Shown here one piece after another: positions 57,683 through 64,000 of a stretch of DNA of 64,000 nucleotides. This DNA comes from Bradyrhizobium cenepequi (GTDB lineage: Bacteria; Pseudomonadota; Alphaproteobacteria; Rhizobiales; Xanthobacteraceae). The stretch is from positions 496,001-560,000 of the forward strand of contig NZ_JAGKJI010000001.1 in NCBI RefSeq assembly GCF_020329485.1, read 5' to 3'. The notes below the pieces were generated by a model that was not told where the DNA came from, did not search any database, and saw only the letters and a list, made by a program, of their open reading frames with translations. The position numbers and the translations under genes are program-made. The stretch's first letter is position 1, and each line of letters opens with the position of its first letter.

Positions 57683-58042
57683 ATGACCACCTGCAACCTT
57701 CCGCATCATGCCAACCACGACCACGTGCATGGACCCCAGTGCGGCCACGTTGCCATCCGGCACGGCGACCACGTGGATTATCTGCACGATGGCCATCTTC
57801 ACCACCCGCACGCCGATCATGTGGACGAACATCGGATTGAGGTGAGCGACACGAACCCGGATCGTTGCACGCCCGACCATCGCTGCTCCGGACATGATGC
57901 TGCTCACGTCCATGGCCCTGGCTGCGGCCACGAAGCGGTCCCGCATGGCGACCATGTCGATTATCTCGTCGCCGGGCATCTGCACCATCCCCACGGCGAT
58001 CATTGCGACGATCATGGTCCGGTGGAGATCGTTCGAAACTAG
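57683..58042 (+). CDS. tandem-repeat His-rich metal-binding protein
   Basis: A 119-residue cytoplasmic protein. Two homologous units of about 40 residues are recognisable: HVHGPQCGHVAIRHGDHVDY (residues 15-34) with LHDGHLHHPHADHVDEH, and HVHGPGCGHEAVPHGDHVDY with LVAGHLHHPHGDHCDDHG. Each repeat has about 12 His and one Cys. It should bind zinc, nickel or cobalt, acting as a metal store or chaperone. Downstream of the ArsR gene, so metal-induced production is likely. AAAGGACG precedes the ATG. Its exact family is not known to me. Confidence 0.75.
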   Translation: MTTCNLPHHANHDHVHGPQCGHVAIRHGDHVDYLHDGHLHHPHADHVDEHRIEVSDTNPDRCTPDHRCSGHDAAHVHGPGCGHEAVPHGDHVDYLVAGHLHHPHGDHCDDHGPVEIVRN

Positions 58043-58178
58043 GATTTTGACTGCACCACGGCTTCGAGCGGCGAGCGCAACAGACTAACGCCCGCCGTTG
58101 GTTCGTCGGAAACGCTCCGGGACATCGCGACAGTCAGGGATGACTTTTGCGCACTACGGGATCGATTCCGCTAAGGCC

Positions 58179-58367
58179 CTAGATTTCGGTGTAGTCCAGG
58201 ATGGTGTGTTCCCCCGACCAGATCTTGTCTGCGTCATAGACCCGCTCACGCCGCCTAAACCGGAAGTCTGTTCCGAAAACGACCACGCCCGTAGTCAAAG
58301 CCTCGCAAACTATTTGCGCGCGATCGACAGGGACGCTGGGGTCTTCCGCGACTTGGGGCTTGGTCAT
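58179..58367 (-). CDS. 62-aa Zur-box-linked protein of unknown function
   Basis: A minus-strand frame: MTKPQVAEDPSVPVDRAQIV, CEALTTGVVVFGTDFRFRRR, ERVYDADKIWSGEHTILDYT. It starts 14 bases from Zur box 3 (58381-58395) and has GGAGCG 5 bases before the ATG, which supports translation. It is soluble, basic in the middle, and has a single Cys near residue 21. No family recognised. The box is shared with the divergent zur, so it would be expressed in zinc shortage. Confidence 0.6.
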   Translation of the reverse strand: MTKPQVAEDPSVPVDRAQIVCEALTTGVVVFGTDFRFRRRERVYDADKIWSGEHTILDYTEI

Positions 58368-58380
58368 GGACGCTCCGGGG

Positions 58381-58413
58381 TGTAATATTATGACATGGCG
58401 TTATAATGTTACA
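58381..58413. promoter_or_regulatory. two adjacent Zur-type boxes (3a, 3b)
   Basis: TGTAATATTATGACA at 58381-58395 and CGTTATAATGTTACA at 58399-58413, both fitting the 15-base pattern seen at 54554 and 57274. They lie between zur (58440) and the divergent small gene (58367) and would control both. Confidence 0.85.
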
Positions 58414-58439
58414 TTCGTTGTCGTCAAGGCGAGATTTAA

Positions 58440-58949
58440 ATGGTTCGTGATCCGGATCAGAGTGCCAGTGGCTTGCATGCAGAAGCGCATCACCATCACG
58501 CCATCGATGCCGACGCGGTGCAGAGCCGTGCGCGGGCCTACGCGACATCAAAGAGCATTCCGTTCACCTCGATGCGTCAGCGCGTGCTGGCGTTGCTTGC
58601 GGCGTCCGGAAAACCAATGGCCGCGTACGAGATCGCCGAGAAGTTGAGCGATGCGCGGAGGGTGCAGGCGGTTCAGGTCTACCGCGCCCTCGAATTCCTG
58701 CAGGAAGCAGGATGCGTCCATCGATTGGTCTCTCGCTCGGCCTATTTCGCTTGCGACCATCTTCATGGGAGCGGCGAGACAGTCGTCTTTATGGTCTGCA
58801 GCCAGTGTGGCGCGGTTCAGGAAGCGGCCTCGGACGTGGTCGCGCGCGGTTTGCGGGGCGTGGCGAAAACGACTGGCTTCAAGCCGCGACATCCAATCGT
58901 TGAACTCGAGGGCGACTGCGCGAACTGCGCAGGCGAACCCGCAGGCTAG
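58440..58949 (+). CDS. zur: zinc uptake regulator Zur (Fur family)
   Basis: A 169-residue Fur-family repressor. N-terminal AEAHHHHAIDAD is a His cluster, the winged HTH runs about residues 38-95 (TSMRQRVLALLAASGKPMAA, ARRVQAVQVYRALEFLQEAG), and the C-terminal domain has CSQCG (near 120) and CANCAG (near 158), the structural zinc CxxC pairs. Zinc-loaded Zur represses uptake genes. Two matching operator boxes lie immediately upstream. An intact copy; a truncated paralogue is at 54316. Confidence 0.92.
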   Translation: MVRDPDQSASGLHAEAHHHHAIDADAVQSRARAYATSKSIPFTSMRQRVLALLAASGKPMAAYEIAEKLSDARRVQAVQVYRALEFLQEAGCVHRLVSRSAYFACDHLHGSGETVVFMVCSQCGAVQEAASDVVARGLRGVAKTTGFKPRHPIVELEGDCANCAGEPAG

Positions 58950-59087
58950 ACTCTCACTTAGTTCGCGTTTACGGCGCGACCAATATCTCGGCGTTGACAA
59001 AAATGCGTTCCACGGCAGGCTCCTGCGCGGCAGCGCGGATCACGAGGAGATGGCTCGGAGTCCAGGCTAGCTAACCGTCAGCACCAA

Positions 59088-60410
59088 TCAAAATCCCGCC
59101 GATCCGCGCGATGAGCGCGCAAGCGCGACGCCGCCAACCGTGAATGTGAGCGCGAGCATCAATGCAGTCCGCCACCAGATGCTCCACCTGGTTTCGTTTG
59201 CCGATATTTCCATCCAATGCCATTGAGGCAATGATGACAGGTCTTGCACGGTCATGGCGCGGCTTTCCAGGATTTTGGGAGAGAAATATTGCCGCCAACT
59301 GTTGTGAAAAGCCTCCGTCTGATCCTTGAAGGCGAGGAAGCGGCGTGAATCGGTGCCGGCGATTGAGTTCAACGCTTCATTGACGAGGATCGCGGGCGAC
59401 AGCAAGCTCAGTCGGTCGACAAGCCTCTGTTGTTGCCGCAGCTGCTGATCAAAGCGTTTCAGAAGGGGCTCGATTTTCTCGTCGACTCTTTGCTTGGCCA
59501 GAAAAAATGCACGCATCCGCGAAGGCACTTCGATGCGCTCGTCTTTGACCAGCAATGCTTCCGGATCCGAGGCGTAGCGATAATCCGCGCTATAGAGGTC
59601 CTCAAATTCGCGCAATGATTCGGCCGTTGCAACGCGCGTGCGGCTGGCCAATTCCGTGCGGGAGGGGGCCGGGCTAACCAAGCCCACGACAAGGTTCATT
59701 GTCACCGGCAAGATGAGCACAAAAATCGTCCAGAGTGCCACCACGATCAACGCATTGGTCGAAGAGGAGAGGCCGCTGGCGTTGACCACGACAGCATCAG
59801 GAACAGTTGCTCCGCGCCACGGGCTTCGGGACGGATCAAAATCAGGATCGCCAGCGGCAAGGGAATGACGATCGCCAACAGCGCAAGCATGCGCACGACG
59901 AGCTTCCCAGTCAGCAACGTGGCGACGGAAAGCGGTTGCGAACACAGCATGCGCAAGGTGCCATGTTCGCGCTCTGCCGACAGCAGGTTATACCCCAGCG
60001 TCGTGACCAGCAGAGGCAATACGAATACAATGACGAAGGCGAGATCGAAGTGCCCGCTGAGCAGATTCCAGGGGTTTTCGATCTCCGTGTCGTACATGAA
60101 CTGGACTTTGCTCAAATAGCTGATGCGGTAATAATTGGGCATCATGTCCGACTGACCGATCGCCAACGCCGCGAGTGGTGCATTGGGGATCACACATGCG
60201 TGCTTCGTTATTGAGCGTTCAATGCCAGCCGTACGGATCGCACGCGCGAAGACACTGCTGGAGACATGGGATTGGCCGCTGGCCCCCATCGCTTCCTCCG
60301 GCGAGCTCATGTCGCGCGAGGCGTTTGGCTGAAGCCGCATAGACGGTAAGGACGCCGAACGTGACAATGCCAACAATCACGAACAGAACTCGACGCCGCC
60401 GCCGACCGCG
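59088..60410 (-). pseudogene. frameshifted DUF3526-type ABC-2 permease
   Basis: Three reading frames together spell one membrane protein: the N-terminal helix RRRVLFVIVGIVTFGVLTVY near 60390, then PLAALAIGQSDMMPNYYRIS, ENPWNLLSGHFDLAFVIVFV and NLLSAEREHGTLRMLCSQPL (59800-60200), then ALIVVALWTIFVLILPVTMN, PSRTELASRTRVATAESLRE and a last helix LMLALTFTVGGVALARSSRG (59088-59780). Frame breaks lie near 60310 and 59790. This is the DUF3526/ABC-2 permease family, often next to copper or metal ABC loci. No intact ATPase partner lies nearby, so it is a decayed gene. Confidence 0.75.
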
Positions 60411-60549
60411 AGGTGGCTGCGTGCGAGCTATCGTTGATCCCCGAATTGATCGGGAAATCTTCCCAGCACGTTGCGGGGGGTCCTCCTTGGACTGCGCCCG
60501 CCAGCTTTGATTTAATCGATCTGGACAGGTCTTTTGAGCTGAGTAGATC

Positions 60550-61104
60550 GTGCAGCACAAGACGAAGCGCCTCTGGGCGCAAACATCTTCGAAAGTTAGT
60601 TGGTTTCGGGCCACGATCGCGATCGTAGGGGCGCTGCTTATGTTGACTAGCGTGTGGTCCGCAGCCGCACACGCGTGTTCGTGCAAACCAATCTCTGTCA
60701 CGGAGGGCTTCGGCCGAGTTCAGTACGTCTTCATTGGGAAAGTGGTCGAAATAAAGGATCACAGTTGGACCGTGGACGTCGATCGGGTCTGGAAGGGAGC
60801 AGAGAAACTCGCCAGCCGCGTTAGGCTGCTGGATGTCTATGCAAGCATTGACTGCGAATTTTACTTCGAACTCGGCCGCACCTATGTCTTTTTCGCAAAT
60901 GTGGCGAAGAGCAGCCGCTACGTGTACTACCAACCGGACGTATGCAATTGGACGCGGGCATTGCGCTCGACGCGCGTCACCAGTCCGCGCGGCGCGATCT
61001 GGCTTGAAGACTCGATCGTGGAGAACTACGGCTCGGGTGAAACGCCAAAAGCGGCGGACCCTTGGGAAGATCGATCGAGCAGCAACTGCGGCGCGGGAAA
61101 CTGA
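60550..61104 (+). CDS. secreted NTR/TIMP-like protein
   Basis: A 184-residue exported protein: signal ATIAIVGALLMLTSVWSAAA ending before HACSCKPISV. The Cys-x-Cys right after cleavage and VQYVFIGKVVEIKD, DVDRVWKGAEKLASRVRLLD, ASIDCEFYFELGRTYVFFA form the netrin/TIMP-like fold, in which an N-terminal CxC pairs with later cysteines. TIMP-like domains in bacteria have unknown partners. The GTG at 60550 is uncertain as start. Confidence 0.65.
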   Translation: MQHKTKRLWAQTSSKVSWFRATIAIVGALLMLTSVWSAAAHACSCKPISVTEGFGRVQYVFIGKVVEIKDHSWTVDVDRVWKGAEKLASRVRLLDVYASIDCEFYFELGRTYVFFANVAKSSRYVYYQPDVCNWTRALRSTRVTSPRGAIWLEDSIVENYGSGETPKAADPWEDRSSSNCGAGN

Positions 61105-61287
61105 TGCGCCCGCATGTGAGGCGCTTCACGTAGCGTGAGGTCATTCCTTTTTCGGCAAAACCCGCCTGCAGGCGAGTTCGCCGGCGAGTGCCTCGAGGTT
61201 TTTGGCACACCTCGAACAGGTCGCGCACAACTCCTGAATTCAATCGACAAGTGACAAATGAATTCCGTCGGATCGAAGCGCTAGCCA

Positions 61288-61361
61288 GAGCATGATCCGG
61301 AAAAATGGACACCGGTTTTCCCTCGCGACAAACGCGAAGCGTTTGCGCGGAGATCATGCTC
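61288..61361. repeat. imperfect inverted repeat with GAGCATGATC ends
   Basis: GAGCATGATCCGGAAAA at the left and GCGCGGAGATCATGCTC at the right. This is another dispersed intergenic family in the 306-base gap (61105-61410); the rest of the gap shows no gene. Confidence 0.75.
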
Positions 61362-61410
61362 AAACAAAGAACCAAAGCGGGATGACGATTCGAAGAAAAG
61401 TCATCATGCC

Positions 61411-62178
61411 TTAGGCTTCAGGGAATCCGCGCAACAGATAGGATCGCGTCAGCTCAAGTAGACCGTTCAGGATCAGGCCGACAAGCGAAATCGTGATCAG
61501 CGGCACGAACATGTCGACCGCCTGGAACGTCCGCGCCGCGGTCACCAGCGCATGGCCAAGGCCGTCCGTCGAGGTGATCATTTCGGCGAGGAATACGACG
61601 ATGCAGGAAATGACAAGACCGATGCGGCAGCCGGTGAGGATAGATGGCGCGGCGGCCGGCAGCACCACCTTGAACAGGACCTCGCGCGGCGGTGTCCCCG
61701 CTGCCATCGCCGACCAGATCAACTTCTGTTCGACCGTGGATGCGCCGTGATAGGTGGCAAGCAGGATCGGGAACAAGGCGTCGAACGTCACCAAGAGGAT
61801 CTTGGACTCGTGACCGAAGCCGACAAGCAGCAGCAACGCAGGATACAGCGCGACCTTTGGCAGGGGTGCCAGCACCCGCACGATCGGGCGCACGACGGTG
61901 TTGATGGTGGGGTTGACCGCCGCCGCAAGGCCGATCGCAACGCCGAGAATAACTGCGATCGAGAACCCCGTGAACAGCCGGAACAAGGTGGCCGCGATCT
62001 CCTGCTGGAAGCTGGTGGTCAACAACTGCTGCACCATGCGTGAGAACACCTGACCGGGCGGTGGGAGCAGCGTGATCGGCGCATAACCAAACGAGATCAG
62101 CGCCTGCCAAATCGCGACCAACAGCACGATCGGGATCATGCCGAGAAGCGCATCCGAGGTGATGGCACGCCCGTTCAT
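61411..62178 (-). CDS. ABC transporter permease 2 (nitrate/sulfonate/taurine type)
   Basis: A 255-residue permease: LLGMIPIVLLVAIWQALISF, LFRLFTGFSIAVILGVAIGL, LPKVALYPALLLLVGFGHES, IGLVISCIVVFLAEMITSTD and LITISLVGLILNGLLELTRS. The SsuC/TauC family loop IWSAMAAGTPPREVLFKVVL is near residue 160. Start ATG 62178 overlaps the upstream permease stop (ATGA). Two permeases in one operon suggest a heterodimeric pore. Substrate unknown; nitrate, sulfonate, taurine and pyrimidine precursors use this family. Confidence 0.88.
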   Translation of the reverse strand: MNGRAITSDALLGMIPIVLLVAIWQALISFGYAPITLLPPPGQVFSRMVQQLLTTSFQQEIAATLFRLFTGFSIAVILGVAIGLAAAVNPTINTVVRPIVRVLAPLPKVALYPALLLLVGFGHESKILLVTFDALFPILLATYHGASTVEQKLIWSAMAAGTPPREVLFKVVLPAAAPSILTGCRIGLVISCIVVFLAEMITSTDGLGHALVTAARTFQAVDMFVPLITISLVGLILNGLLELTRSYLLRGFPEA

Positions 62179-62945
62179 GAAAAGCTCAGCGGGATATCGA
62201 ACTGCGGTTCCGACCAGCGCACCAAGCGGGCGCGTAGCCGCTCGAACAGCGCATCGAGCACGATGCCCATGGCGCCAACGATGATGATCATCGCAAACAC
62301 GGTGTCGTATTGCCCCATGTCCAACGCGTTGAACAGGATGTTGCCCGCGCCGGACTGGCGGGCGATCATTTCGCTGGTGATCATGGTGATCAGCGCCAAT
62401 ACCAGTCCGGTGCGGCAGCCGGTCAAGATCTCCGGCAACGCCGCGGGCAGTACGATGCGCACAAGGCGCTGGGTCGACGAAAGGCCCATGGCGGCGCCGG
62501 ACCACAGCATCTTCTCTTCAACGGCTCTGGCGCCTTCAAAGCTGTGATAGATCACGGGCAGGCTGACACCCAGAAAGATCACCAGTGTCTTCGAGATGTC
62601 GCCGACGCCGAGCCACAGCATGATGATCGGCATCAGCGCAGCCTTCGGCACCGGATAGATCACCATCAGCAGGGGATTGAAGAGCGACGCGACCGCGCGG
62701 CTGCGGCCCATCGAAAGTCCGAGAGGAATCGAGATCGCCACCCCGACGGCAAACCCGATCGCCATGCGGCGGAGCGATGCGGCAAAATTGACCAGCGAAT
62801 CCTTGTCGCCCAGGACAACGGGGATTGCTCGTATCGCCTCAAGCGCCGTCGGAAAACTGTCACTCTTCAGCACCAGCGACGCCAGTTGCCAGACGACAAG
62901 CAGGCCGAGGCAGACCAACAATGGTGCGGCCCGTCGTAACATCAA
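62175..62945 (-). CDS. ABC transporter permease 1
   Basis: A 256-residue membrane permease: RRAAPLLVCLGLLVVWQLAS, MAIGFAVGVAISIPLGLSMG, MVIYPVPKAALMPIIMLWLG and LVLALITMITSEMIARQSGA. Same family and layout as the following gene, with ARAVEEKMLWSGAAMGLSST as coupling loop. It overlaps its neighbours by 4 bases on both sides, so translation is coupled. See the ATPase gene for the operon. Confidence 0.88.
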   Translation of the reverse strand: MMLRRAAPLLVCLGLLVVWQLASLVLKSDSFPTALEAIRAIPVVLGDKDSLVNFAASLRRMAIGFAVGVAISIPLGLSMGRSRAVASLFNPLLMVIYPVPKAALMPIIMLWLGVGDISKTLVIFLGVSLPVIYHSFEGARAVEEKMLWSGAAMGLSSTQRLVRIVLPAALPEILTGCRTGLVLALITMITSEMIARQSGAGNILFNALDMGQYDTVFAMIIIVGAMGIVLDALFERLRARLVRWSEPQFDIPLSFS

Positions 62946-63784
62946 CGTAACTCATCGTCGCCAGAATCGTCGAACATGCGCTCGATCTCGACGATGTATT
63001 TCTGGTAGCGCGGATCGAGCAGCAGTTCGGTGCGGTGGCGCGGACGCGGCAGGTCGATGTCGATGATCTCGCGGACGCGGCCGGGCGAACGCGTCATCAT
63101 CACGACCTTGTCCGAGAGGAATACCGCCTCCTCGACCGAATGGGTGACGAACAGCACGGTCTTGCGGTCGCGTTCCCAGATATTGAGCAGGTCGTTCTGC
63201 AGCCGTGTACGCGTGTGCGCATCAAGCGCGCCGAACGGCTCATCCATCAGTAGCACTTCGGGATGGTAGGCCAGCGTGCGCGCCAATGCGACGCGCTGCT
63301 TCATGCCGCCCGACAGTTCCTTCGGATAGAAGTCTTCAAAGCCTTTCAGCCCGACCATCTCGATGAGAGCCCGGCTTTGCGCCTCGGCGTCCGGGCGCTT
63401 GATGCCTTGCTGCCGCGGGCCGTACATCACATTGCCGAGCACGCTCTTCCAGGGGAACAGCGCGAATTCCTGGAAGACCGGCCCGCGGTCGGGACCAGGA
63501 CCGGTGATCGCCCGCCCTTTCATGCTGGCGACGCCCGCGGTCGGCCGCACGAAACCACCAACAATATATAGCAGCGTCGATTTTCCGCAGCCGGAGGGAC
63601 CGAGGATGGAGACGAAGGCGCCATCCTCGATCGTCAGCGAGATATTTGATAGCGCCAGGTGATCCTGACGTGCCGAGGTCTGGAACACCTGCGAGACGCC
63701 GTCGATCTCAATCATAGCGGCGACAGGCCTCTGCGCCGCCGACGATTCACCGCGCGATTCCGATCGTGATGGCAGGAACGTCAT
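62942..63784 (-). CDS. ABC transporter ATPase
   Basis: A 280-residue SsuB/TauB/NrtD-type ATPase: Walker [20 protein letters not shown] near residue 60, signature [17 protein letters not shown] near 158, Walker B VLLMDEPFGALDAHTRTRL near 178, VTHSVEEAVFLSDKVV near 215. N-terminal extension (1-23) ends in MIEIDG, an alternative start at 63715. First of three transporter genes on the strand; the binding protein is missing from the window. It begins exactly at the dehydratase stop. Confidence 0.9.
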   Translation of the reverse strand: MTFLPSRSESRGESSAAQRPVAAMIEIDGVSQVFQTSARQDHLALSNISLTIEDGAFVSILGPSGCGKSTLLYIVGGFVRPTAGVASMKGRAITGPGPDRGPVFQEFALFPWKSVLGNVMYGPRQQGIKRPDAEAQSRALIEMVGLKGFEDFYPKELSGGMKQRVALARTLAYHPEVLLMDEPFGALDAHTRTRLQNDLLNIWERDRKTVLFVTHSVEEAVFLSDKVVMMTRSPGRVREIIDIDLPRPRHRTELLLDPRYQKYIVEIERMFDDSGDDELR

Positions 63785-64000
63785 TTCCGCATCTTTCGCC
63801 GATCCGGCATCCAGAACGCTGCTAGCAGCGTCTGGATGATCACCGCGGCCCCGCCGATGTCATAGACGTCCTTGGCGGTAAACTTGCCGCCGGGGCGAAG
63901 ATTTCCGATCAATGGCGTGCGCGCGAATACTGCTCCGACGTCGTCGATGGAAAAGGCTATCCCGGCCTCATTCGCAATCGCAGGAAGATGCAGCACCGCG
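63781..64000 (-). pseudogene. truncated IlvD/Edd-type dehydratase end, cut by window edge
   Basis: The 73-codon segment AVLHLPAIANEAGIAFSIDD, RTPLIGNLRPGGKFTAKDVY and DIGGAAVIIQTLLAA aligns by eye with the middle of dihydroxy-acid/phosphogluconate dehydratases (NAVLHLLAIAREAG and TPxLxDLKPGGxY). In the family, about 200 more residues should follow; here it ends after FWMPDRRKMRK, right at the ABC ATPase start (ATGA). So the gene is C-terminally truncated, with a deletion or rearrangement fusing it to the transporter. The start lies outside the window. Confidence 0.6.

Noticed and set aside
51966..61410. Second att site of a tRNA-Met-inserted element
   Set aside because: I scanned the gap after 51965 and the region up to 61.4 kb by eye and found no second copy of the tRNA-Met 3' end, so insertion in that tRNA is only a guess.

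Overview
The window is chromosomal DNA of a high-GC alphaproteobacterium of the order Hyphomicrobiales, most probably Bradyrhizobium or a close relative. The assignment rests on gene content and order: a napEDABC operon behind an FNR/FixK-type box, a divergent lrp / trxB-lsrB cluster, a polar-flagellum fliF-fliG-fliH-fliN-flbD block beside sciP, a BigR/Blh sulfide module, and short intergenic repeat families of the type common in Bradyrhizobium. The species was not determined.

Layout. 1-1200: the edge of an integrated element, with a window-truncated tyrosine integrase and the 3' end of a tRNA-His-like gene as attachment site. 1.3-11.5 kb: small secreted and membrane proteins, an orphan ParA ATPase, a CsoR/Cu-ATPase copper pair with a palindromic operator, a DapA-family aldolase, lsrB-trxB with divergent lrp, a 181-bp tandem repeat and a DoxX protein. 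11.8-23.6 kb: greA, carB (with a terminator-like hairpin just before its start and a tRNA-like gene upstream), a methyltransferase, dps, the blh-YeeE-YeeE / bigR module, an M4 protease with its emfourin-type inhibitor, a cupin and carA. 23.7-29.4 kb: hydrolase, YqeY, a Rieske-FAD oxidoreductase, msrB, msrA, a RecD-like helicase. 29.4-33.7 kb: napEDABC. 33.9-40.0 kb: a luciferase-like monooxygenase and ssuA-(small ORF)-ssuD-ssuC-ssuB-flavin reductase for sulfonate sulfur. 40.3-49.2 kb: flagellar genes and sciP, with candidate CtrA and sigma-54 sites. 49.5-52 kb: mnmA, a methyltransferase, a secreted protein and tRNA-Met(CAT).

52-61.4 kb is accessory DNA that starts right after tRNA-Met. It holds gene remnants (a winged-helix tail, a 5'-truncated HlyD, a 5'-truncated second zur, a frameshifted ABC-2 permease) around a zinc-homeostasis island: a zinc-type ABC transporter (binding protein, permease with an apparent frameshift, ATPase, 51-aa membrane peptide), zur, an ArsR regulator with a His-rich protein, and a 62-aa unknown gene. 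Four matching 15-bp boxes (consensus TGTAATAWTRTTACA) sit at three places and tie the island into one probable Zur regulon. 61.4-64 kb: a nitrate/sulfonate/taurine-type ABC transporter (ATPase and two permeases) fused by a 4-bp overlap to the truncated end of an IlvD/Edd-type dehydratase.

The genes fit a free-living or plant-associated bacterium that handles redox and metal stress, sulfide, sulfonate sulfur, nitrate respiration and cell-cycle-linked motility. The least conventional parts are the zinc island with its small Zur-linked proteins and duplicated zur fragment, the protease-inhibitor pair, and the carB leader.
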